Positions 6,448 to 11,287 of a DNA stretch of 11,287 nt are shown here, in pieces. This stretch comes from an uncultured Verrucomicrobiota bacterium (GTDB lineage: Bacteria; Verrucomicrobiota; Verrucomicrobiia; Chthoniobacterales; SZAS-18), in contig CALMOL010000417.1 of the NCBI GenBank assembly GCA_937871685.1, forward strand, positions 1-11,287, written 5' to 3'. The position numbers and the translations under genes are program-made. Each line of letters starts with the position of its first letter. Positions within the stretch are counted from its first letter, which is position 1. The notes under the pieces were generated by a model. It did not search any database and had not been told where the DNA came from. It was given only the letters and a program-made list of their open reading frames with translations.

Positions 6448-7617
6448 ATGAGCACGCTTGCCGCCACCGCCGATTCCACCGTGGACATTTTGCATCGCGA
6501 GGCGCCCGCCGTCCGCCCGGCTCCGCCGCGCCCGACAGAGGTCACGACGCCACCGGCCAAGGCAGAAGCCGGCAAGGGCGGCGGGAAGCGCCGCGCGCTC
6601 CTCATCGCGGTGCCGATCTTCCTCGCTGCGATCGTGGGGGGTGTGATGTGGTGGCTCCACGCGCGCCAATTCGAGGGCACGGACGACGCCTTCGTTGAAG
6701 GCCGCGCGCATCCCATCTCTTCCCGTCTGGCCGGAAACGTCGCGGAGTTACTCGTCGCCGACAATCAGGAGGTCGCCGCCGGGCAGCCGATCCTGCGCCT
6801 GGACGCGCGTGACTTCGAGGTCGCCCGCCGCCAGGCGCGCGCCGCGCTCACCGAGGCCGAGGCCGGCGTGCCGCAGGCGGAAGCCCTCCTCGCGCAGGCC
6901 CAGGCCCAGCTCCGGGCGTCCGAAGCCAACGTCTCCCAGGCCCAAGCGCAGCGCACCAAGGCCGGCCTCGACTTCGCCCGCTCGCAGCAGCTTTTCCAAA
7001 GTCCGCGCTCCGGCGTGATCTCGCGCGCGGACTTCGACGCCGCCCAGGCCGCGTTCGACGTGACCCGTGCCACCACCCTTTCCGCGGAAGCCGCCAAGGA
7101 AGCCGCCGCCGCCGCGGTGCGCTCCGCCGAGGCCGCGCTCGCCTCGTCCCGCGCCCGCGTCGAGACCGCCACCGCTAGCCTCGCCCAGGCGGATCTCCAG
7201 CTTTCCTACGCCACGATCCCCGCGCCCGCCGCCGGCCGCGTCGGCAAGCGCACCGTGGAAGCGGGCCAGCGCCTTTCGCCCGGCCAGCAGGTGCTCGCCG
7301 TGGTCGGCCGCGAGACGTGGGTCGTCGCCAACTTCAAGGAAAGCCAGCTTTCCGCCATGCGCGCCGGCCAGCCGGTGACCGTGACGATCGACGCGATCGA
7401 GGGCAAAACCTTCATCGGCCGCGTGGACTCCTTCTCCCCCGGCACTGGCGCCAAATTCGCCCTCCTGCCGCCCGACAACGCCACCGGCAACTTCACCAAG
7501 ATCGTCCAGCGCGTGCCCGTGAAGATCGTGCTCGACGCCGACTCCGCCCGCGGCTTCGAGGACCGCATCTCCCCCGGCCTCTCCGCCTACGTGAAGGTCC
7601 GCATCGCTCACGATTGA
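6448..7617 (+). CDS. EmrA/HlyD-family membrane fusion protein of a drug-efflux pump
   Basis: A 389-residue periplasmic adaptor that links an inner-membrane transporter to an outer-membrane channel. Residues 1-48 form a Pro/Ala/Lys-rich cytoplasmic tail, longer than is usual for the family. One transmembrane helix spans about 49-70 (LLIAVPIFLAAIVGGVMWWL). Then TDDAFVEGRAHPISSRLAGNV (78-98) opens the first half of the lipoyl/barrel-sandwich domain. An Ala/Gln/Glu-rich coiled-coil hairpin spans about 125-255, and the second half-motif includes YATIPAPAAGRVGKRTVEAG (254-273). SFSPGTGAKFALLPPDNATG (328-347) is the EmrA-type signature. The MFS gene follows on the same strand after 157 bp, which fits an EmrAB pair. 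There is only a weak Shine-Dalgarno before ATG 6448. The exported compound cannot be inferred. Confidence 0.93.
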   Translation: MSTLAATADSTVDILHREAPAVRPAPPRPTEVTTPPAKAEAGKGGGKRRALLIAVPIFLAAIVGGVMWWLHARQFEGTDDAFVEGRAHPISSRLAGNVAELLVADNQEVAAGQPILRLDARDFEVARRQARAALTEAEAGVPQAEALLAQAQAQLRASEANVSQAQAQRTKAGLDFARSQQLFQSPRSGVISRADFDAAQAAFDVTRATTLSAEAAKEAAAAAVRSAEAALASSRARVETATASLAQADLQLSYATIPAPAAGRVGKRTVEAGQRLSPGQQVLAVVGRETWVVANFKESQLSAMRAGQPVTVTIDAIEGKTFIGRVDSFSPGTGAKFALLPPDNATGNFTKIVQRVPVKIVLDADSARGFEDRISPGLSAYVKVRIAHD

Positions 7618-7620
7618 TCG

Positions 7621-7646
7621 CCACGGAGGCACGGAGCCCACGGAGG
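7621..7646 (+). repeat. CACGGAGG-type tandem repeat remnant
   Basis: CCACGGAGG, CACGGAGC and CCACGGAGG lie back to back four bases after the membrane fusion gene stop. The units are 8-9 bp and imperfect. Arrays of CACGGAG units are, from memory, common between genes in Verrucomicrobiota and some other environmental phyla. I see no coding role here. Confidence 0.65.
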
Positions 7647-7697
7647 GAAACGGAAAGCGATCGCCATCGAAGCCGCACCCCTTCATTCTCTCGGCCC

Positions 7698-7732
7698 AAT
7701 CCCGTTAATCCTTTCAATCCTGTAATCCTGTC
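7698..7732 (+). repeat. AATCCTGT-type tandem repeat
   Basis: Four imperfect 8-9 bp units, AATCCCGTT, AATCCTTTC, AATCCTGT and AATCCTGTC, lie in the gap between the two efflux genes. They are less GC-rich than the flanking genes and unrelated in sequence to the CACGGAGG remnant 50 bp upstream. There is no open frame of note through this stretch. Confidence 0.65.
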
Positions 7733-7774
7733 TCCTCTGCCCCGCCTTCGGAAAAAGCGCGCCGGCTACCTGCC

Positions 7775-9340
7775 ATGAACCAAGACAACACCGTTTCCCG
7801 CTCCGACTGGATCGCCGTGGTCTCGGCCGCGCTGGGCGCGTTCATGGCCGTGCTGGACATCCAGATCACCAACGCCTCGCTCAAGGACATCACCGGCGCG
7901 CTGGGCGCCACGCTGGACGAGGGCTCGTGGATTTCGCTCGGCTACCTGCTGCCCGAGATCGTCATCATCCCGCTCTCGGGCTGGCTGGCGCAGGTCTTCG
8001 GCCTGCGGCGCTACCTGCTGTGGAACGTCTCGCTCTTCCTCGTCTTCTCGTCGCTCTGCGGCCTGTCGTGGAACCTCGCCAGCATGATCGCGTTCCGCTT
8101 CGGTCAGGGGCTGACCGGCGGCGCGCTCATTCCGCTCGCGTTCAACATCGTCCTCACCAAGCTGCCGCCGGCCAAGCAGTCCATCGGCTTCGCGCTCTTT
8201 GGCGTGTCGGCCACCTTCGCGCCCGCCATCGGGCCGACCGTCGGCGGCTGGCTCACGGAATCATTTGGCTGGGAGTGGAACTTTTACATCAACCTCATTC
8301 CGGGAGCGCTGATGTTCTGGGGCCTTGCGCAGGGCTTGGCCAAGGAACCCGCCAAGCTCCAGATGCTGCGCGGCGCCGACTGGGCCGGCATCGGCACCAT
8401 GGCCGTGGGCCTGTCGAGCCTCACCTTCTTCCTGGAGGAAGGAAACCGGAAGGACTGGTTTGGCTCGGAGGAAATCAAGATCGCCTTCGCCCTCGCCGTG
8501 ACCTGCCTGCCGGCCTTCCTCATCATCGAGTTCTGGCTGGCCAAGCGCCCCTTCGTGGACCTGCGCCTCTACGGAAAGCTGAATTTCGGCGTCGGCTCCC
8601 TGATCAACTTCGTCCTCGGCGCCGGCCTCTACGGCTCGATCTACTTGCTGCCGCTCTACCTCCAGCAGCTCCAAGGCTACTCCGCGCTCCAGACCGGCGA
8701 AACTCTGCTCTGGCTCGGCCTGCCGCAGTTGTTCCTGATGCCGATCGCCGCGCGGCTTTCCTCGAAGTTTGACCCTCGCGTCCTCGTCGCCTGGGGCCTG
8801 TGCTGCTTCGCCGGAAGCTGCTGGCTCACCTCCGCCATGAGCGCCGACGTGGCGCACGACCAGCTCCGCTTCCCGCTTCTGCTGCGCGCCATCGGGTTTC
8901 CCTTCATCATGGTGCCGATCACCCGCCTCGCCACCGCCGGCATCGCGCCCGCGCAGGCCGGTTCCGCGTCCGGCCTCTTCAACATGGGCCGCAACCTCGG
9001 CGGCTCCGTCGGCATCGCCATGCTCGGCACGCTCCTCACGAACCGCGAGCACCTCCACTCCAACCGCATCGGCGAGGCCGTGAGCATGTATTCGCCCCTC
9101 ACCACCGAGCGGCTCGCGGCCTACGCGCAGAAGTTCCTCGCCGCCGGCTACGATCCCGCCACCGCCGACCGCATGGCGATCGGCGCCATCGACCAAGCCG
9201 TGCGCGCCCAGGCCTACTACCTCGCTTACGGCGATTGCTTCATCGTGCTGGCCGTGGCGCTGGCGTCCTGCCTACTCCTATTGCCGGCCTGCCGCCGCCC
9301 CGCGCCGGTGAGCGGACCCGAGGCCGCCGCGGCGCACTGA
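7775..9340 (+). CDS. DHA2-family (EmrB-type) MFS multidrug efflux permease
   Basis: A 521-residue inner-membrane drug:proton antiporter, the length expected for the 14-helix DHA2 subfamily. Helix 1 contains the conserved acidic residue D28 in AVLDIQITNASL. GWLAQVFGLRR (69-79) matches the loop 2-3 motif A, R108 in AFRFGQGLTGG is the motif B arginine, and FAPAIGPTVGGWL (148-160) is the antiporter motif C in helix 5. Hydrophobic segments continue to about residue 510, and the tail is Pro/Ala-rich. The permease is expected to work with the fusion protein encoded upstream. The ATG at 7775 is the first start that keeps the DWIAVVSAALGAFMAVLD helix intact. No good Shine-Dalgarno is visible. Substrate range is unknown. 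Confidence 0.94.
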   Translation: MNQDNTVSRSDWIAVVSAALGAFMAVLDIQITNASLKDITGALGATLDEGSWISLGYLLPEIVIIPLSGWLAQVFGLRRYLLWNVSLFLVFSSLCGLSWNLASMIAFRFGQGLTGGALIPLAFNIVLTKLPPAKQSIGFALFGVSATFAPAIGPTVGGWLTESFGWEWNFYINLIPGALMFWGLAQGLAKEPAKLQMLRGADWAGIGTMAVGLSSLTFFLEEGNRKDWFGSEEIKIAFALAVTCLPAFLIIEFWLAKRPFVDLRLYGKLNFGVGSLINFVLGAGLYGSIYLLPLYLQQLQGYSALQTGETLLWLGLPQLFLMPIAARLSSKFDPRVLVAWGLCCFAGSCWLTSAMSADVAHDQLRFPLLLRAIGFPFIMVPITRLATAGIAPAQAGSASGLFNMGRNLGGSVGIAMLGTLLTNREHLHSNRIGEAVSMYSPLTTERLAAYAQKFLAAGYDPATADRMAIGAIDQAVRAQAYYLAYGDCFIVLAVALASCLLLLPACRRPAPVSGPEAAAAH

Positions 9341-9347
9341 AAAAAGC

Positions 9348-9417
9348 GGGCGGACGCGCGTCTTGGATCGCGCGAATTAGGTTGCGCCGCGCGTCGCGGT
9401 CCGCTACCTGTCCGCCC
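9348..9417 (+). repeat. 8-bp inverted repeat flanking the acpP promoter region
   Basis: GGGCGGAC (9348-9355) and GTCCGCCC (9410-9417) are exact reverse complements 54 bases apart, in the gap between the MFS gene and acpP. The spacing is too long for an ordinary terminator. It may be chance in GC-rich DNA or a weak structural element. Confidence 0.3.
9382..9410 (+). promoter_or_regulatory. Candidate sigma-70-type promoter of acpP
   Basis: TTGCGC (9382-9387), a 17-base spacer, then TACCTG (9405-9410), ending 35 bases before the acpP start. Each hexamer only partly matches consensus, but the spacing is ideal and acpP needs its own strong promoter because it stands alone. Confidence 0.4.
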
Positions 9418-9445
9418 TCCATCTAACCAGATCCCTCGCAGCATT

Positions 9446-9691
9446 ATGGCCGAAACCGATACCTTTGAGACCGTGAAAAACCTCGTCGTCGAGCAGCTCT
9501 CCGTGAACCCGGAGCAGGTGACGCGCGAGGCCGAGTTCATCAAGGATCTCAACGCCGACTCGCTCGACATGGTGGAGCTGGTGATGGCGTGCGAAGAGAA
9601 GTTCAGCGTGGAAGTGCCCGACGAGGAGGCCGAGAAGCTCAAGACCGTGGGCAGCGTCGTGGATTACATCGATTCTAAGAAGACCGCCTGA
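9446..9691 (+). CDS. acpP: Acyl carrier protein
   Basis: An 81-residue acidic four-helix protein that carries growing acyl chains as thioesters during fatty acid synthesis in the cytoplasm. The phosphopantetheine attachment site is S39 in NADSLDMVEL (36-45), and the length is normal. Helix 3 and the end of the fold are seen in KFSVEVPDEEAEKLKTVGSV (53-72). It sits between the MFS gene and an unknown gene, without the fabF or fabG gene that commonly flanks it, and is closed by an intrinsic terminator 32 bp after the stop. No strong Shine-Dalgarno precedes the ATG. All key residues are intact. Confidence 0.96.
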   Translation: MAETDTFETVKNLVVEQLSVNPEQVTREAEFIKDLNADSLDMVELVMACEEKFSVEVPDEEAEKLKTVGSVVDYIDSKKTA

Positions 9692-9723
9692 GCCGCTTTC
9701 CGCTCGCAGAAAAACCTTTCGCG

Positions 9724-9758
9724 GCCGGCCCGGTTGATCTCAACCGGGCCGGCTTTTT
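9724..9758 (+). terminator. Strong intrinsic terminator after acpP
   Basis: GCCGGCCCGGTTGA (9724-9737) and TCAACCGGGCCGGC (9740-9753) form a perfect 14-bp stem; the innermost pairs probably open to give a 4-6 base loop. TTTTT (9754-9758) follows at once. This is the textbook form of a Rho-independent terminator, 32 bp after the acpP stop and only 6 bases before the next gene's start. Confidence 0.92.
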
Positions 9759-9764
9759 ACTGCC

Positions 9765-10295
9765 GTGAACCCCGACGACTTCGACTACGCGCTGGAAAAC
9801 ACGCGCGTGCTCCTGCCGCCGCGGCGCCAGATCCAGACCTTCGGGTCCACCACCTTCCAGTTCCACCTCCTCACCGAGTCGATGGACCGCACGGACCAAG
9901 TGCGCGTGCGCCGTGGCACGGTGGAGGCCGAACGGCCCGCGATCTTCACGGCCGACATGGCCGCGCGCCTGTTGCTCGAGGGCTTCGGGGAAAAAGCCGG
10001 CGCCTTCGCCGAGGCCCTGCGCCGCATTGGCCGCGAGCGTCCCGGCCAGGCCGCGCTGCTGCGCTACGGCTTCCGCGTGCGCCGCTCGCACGTGGTCGAG
10101 GATCTGCGCACCGGCTCGCTGGGCGAGTGGGGCGACCGCGTGTGCGCCGAGGTCCAAAGCTCGGCCGACCCGCTGGCCGCCGTGCTCACCAGCGTGGAAG
10201 AAGGCTGGGAAGTCGGCCTGCTGAAGTTCACCATGGACCTCGCCACCCAGTCTGGCCCGAGTAACCTGGAAGACTTCCGCCGCCAGGGTGGATGA
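9765..10295 (+). CDS. Uncharacterised 176-residue soluble protein
   Basis: I do not recognise this family. The protein has no membrane segment or signal peptide. Notable stretches are PPRRQIQTFGSTTFQFHLLTE (18-38, with a Phe/Thr-rich core), a charged VRVRRGTVEAERPAI (46-60), a helical AARLLLEGFGEKAGAFAEAL (66-85) and VEEGWEVGLLKFTMDLATQ (144-162). It has one Cys (C127). No catalytic motif stands out. The GTG at 9765 is the only plausible start: an in-frame TGA lies at 9735-9737 inside the terminator stem, and the next Met is residue 40. There is no Shine-Dalgarno, and the start is 6 bases after the terminator T-tract, so the gene relies on terminator readthrough, an embedded promoter or a leaderless mRNA. 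Codon use matches its neighbours, which supports a real gene. Confidence 0.75.
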   Translation: MNPDDFDYALENTRVLLPPRRQIQTFGSTTFQFHLLTESMDRTDQVRVRRGTVEAERPAIFTADMAARLLLEGFGEKAGAFAEALRRIGRERPGQAALLRYGFRVRRSHVVEDLRTGSLGEWGDRVCAEVQSSADPLAAVLTSVEEGWEVGLLKFTMDLATQSGPSNLEDFRRQGG

Positions 10296-10320
10296 GGGCA
10301 AAGAAAGCGAGGGGCGCGAG

Positions 10321-10367
10321 TTGTAGAGGCGGCACGTCCGCATTCGCGGACAGAGCCGCCTCTACAA
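10321..10367. repeat. Long hairpin-forming inverted repeat
   Basis: TTGTAGAGGCGGC (10321-10333) pairs exactly with GCCGCCTCTACAA (10355-10367). After a small internal loop, GTCCGC (10336-10341) pairs with GCGGAC (10346-10351) around the loop ATTC. It lies 25 bases after the stop of the unknown gene. It has no T-tract, so it is not a typical terminator, though it could stabilise or end the transcript. The shape and sequence suggest a dispersed palindromic (REP-like) repeat. Confidence 0.8.
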
Positions 10368-10581
10368 TTCGGAAGGGTTCCAGCTGCGGCGCGTTCCACG
10401 CGAGAGCGTTGCTCGCACGCAGGATTCTGTGCGGCAATGGCGTTTCCCCCGGCCATCCCCACGCGATGACGCGCACTGCTGGTGTCACCAAGGCCGGCAT
10501 GGTCCATCCGTCCCCTCCTCGCCTGCGGCCTTCGGCCAATCGGTCCCGCCAAGCGGGAGAAATCACCAATCGGAAATCCCT
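10368..10581. other. Non-coding remainder of the gap before the LysM gene
   Basis: The 286-bp gap between the unknown gene and the LysM gene holds the long hairpin at its left end; this is the rest. I see no gene in it. A small perfect hairpin, TCCCGC-CAA-GCGGGA, is at 10544-10558. It is flanked by the direct repeat CCAATCGG at 10536-10543 and 10566-10573, and the second copy touches the ribosome binding site. GGCC-TTC-GGCC at 10527-10537 is another short hairpin. The promoter for the LysM gene should lie here, but I cannot point to one. Confidence 0.45.
10572..10576 (+). promoter_or_regulatory. Ribosome binding site supporting the TTG start of the LysM gene
   Basis: GGAAA ends 5 bases before the TTG at 10582. 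The TTG is followed directly by a Lys-flanked hydrophobic helix, as expected for the start of an anchored exported protein. Confidence 0.5.
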
Positions 10582-11287
10582 TTGAAGCTCAAGCTGCTCG
10601 TTATTCTCGTCCTGGTCGTGGGCATCTTCGGCGGCGGTGGGTATGCCGCCTACACGCTGCTCATCAAGCCCGCCCGGCCGCAGGTGAAGGAAAAGTCCGC
10701 CGTCGCGCCGCCCGCGCCCACGCCGCCGCCGGATCCCGCCGCGCCCGAGCTCTCCAAGGTCGCCGCGTTGCGGAAGGACAAGAAGGTCGAAGAGGCCCGC
10801 GCCCTTCTCGATTCCATCGTCACCAATTATCCCACCTCGCCGCGCATCGACGAGGCGCGCAACCAACTCGGCGAGATCAACGCCGACCTCGCGCTCTCTA
10901 CCACCCCCACCCCCGACAAGGTGGACTACATCGTCAAAGGCGGCGACTCGCTCGACAAGATCGCGCGCCTGCTCAAGACCTCGCCCGAGCTGATCATGCG
11001 GTCGAACAACCTCGCCAACACCGTGATCCAGCCCGGCCAGCGTCTGCTGATCTTCCAGCCCGACTTCTCGCTGGAAATCCACGTCGCCGACAAGCGCGTG
11101 GTGCTCCTCCAAAAGAACCGCTTTTTCAAGCAATACCCCGCCCGCACCCTTTCCGCGCCCGGCGGCGCGCGCACCACGGAGCTGAAAACCAAGATCGCCG
11201 AAAAGGCCGCCTACCGCGACGGCAAGCGCGTCTCCTTCGGCACCAAGGAATACGCCGGCGCCACCCGCTGGATCACCCTCGCCCAGC
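10582..11287 (+). CDS. Membrane-anchored TPR-like/LysM protein, probable L,D-transpeptidase (3' end beyond window)
   Basis: The frame opens with TTG at 10582 and is still open at the right edge after 235 codons. Residues 1-28 (KLKLLVILVLVVGIFGGGGY and on) form a signal anchor. A Pro-rich spacer reaches about 56. Residues 57-105 look like TPR/helical-repeat sequence (KKVEEARALLDSIVTNYPTS at 67-86). Residues 114-158 are a LysM domain (DYIVKGGDSLDKIARLLKTS, then PGQRLLIF), which binds peptidoglycan. From residue 161, FSLEIHVADKRVVLLQKNRF and KQYPART resemble the start of a YkuD L,D-transpeptidase domain, which cross-links peptidoglycan. The His/Cys catalytic motif would lie beyond the window, so this enzyme call is inference. 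The gene follows a 286-bp non-coding gap and so probably has its own promoter. Confidence 0.8.
   Translation, partial: MKLKLLVILVLVVGIFGGGGYAAYTLLIKPARPQVKEKSAVAPPAPTPPPDPAAPELSKVAALRKDKKVEEARALLDSIVTNYPTSPRIDEARNQLGEINADLALSTTPTPDKVDYIVKGGDSLDKIARLLKTSPELIMRSNNLANTVIQPGQRLLIFQPDFSLEIHVADKRVVLLQKNRFFKQYPARTLSAPGGARTTELKTKIAEKAAYRDGKRVSFGTKEYAGATRWITLAQ

Noticed and set aside
7618..7774. Insertion sequence remnant between the efflux genes
   Set aside because: There is no transposase fragment or terminal inverted repeat, only short tandem repeat units.
10228..11133. Long minus-strand open frame of about 300 codons opposite the LysM gene
   Set aside because: It spans the gene-free gap and runs antisense to a convincing anchored LysM protein. 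Its translation has no recognisable domain and is typical of GC-rich antisense shadow frames.

Overview
The window is GC-rich bacterial chromosome. Its genes are ordinary core and accessory genes, separated by several families of short intergenic repeats. The repeat types (a 9-bp GTCNNATNN tandem, a 7-bp AAGCTTC tandem, CACGGAGG-type and AATCCTGT-type tandems, and a TTGTAGAGGCGGC hairpin), the frequent non-ATG starts, the weak Shine-Dalgarno signals and the GC-rich coding style suggest a member of the Verrucomicrobiota, perhaps close to Opitutaceae. That placement is inference from pattern and recall; no database search was possible.

Layout. The minus strand from 1734 to the left edge carries a large exported tetratricopeptide-repeat protein that runs off the window. 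It is built from two homologous ~179-residue halves joined by a proline/alanine-rich linker, and the linker contains an in-frame 9-bp tandem repeat. Upstream of it on the same strand is miaB (tRNA methylthiotransferase, 1826-3247). Divergent from miaB, on the plus strand, is an NAD(P)-dependent aldehyde dehydrogenase (3309-4748). It converges on a minus-strand pair: a LysR-type regulator (5373-6347) followed, with a 4-nt TTGA overlap, by a VanZ-family membrane protein (4819-5376). A 7-bp tandem repeat occurs in two opposite-facing clusters around the 3' end of the VanZ gene, and one cluster encodes part of the VanZ C-terminus.

Divergent from the LysR gene, across a 100-bp intergenic region, is a drug-efflux pair: an EmrA/HlyD-type membrane fusion protein (6448-7617) and an EmrB-type 14-helix MFS permease (7775-9340). 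The 157-bp gap between them holds two different repeat remnants. The likely logic is a LysR-controlled efflux divergon, with the VanZ protein as a possible accessory. No TolC-like outer-membrane partner lies in the window.

Next come acyl carrier protein (acpP, 9446-9691) with a strong intrinsic terminator, an unrecognised 176-residue soluble protein that starts with GTG just after that terminator (9765-10295), and a 286-bp non-coding gap with a long hairpin. The last gene is an anchored TPR-like/LysM protein (from 10582) that looks like the N-terminal part of a LysM-L,D-transpeptidase and is cut by the right edge.

I found no tRNA, rRNA, CRISPR array, transposase or integrase. No complete novel system is evident. 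The points most worth following are the duplicated TPR protein with its in-frame repeat, the repeat-derived VanZ tail, and the 176-residue orphan behind the acpP terminator.
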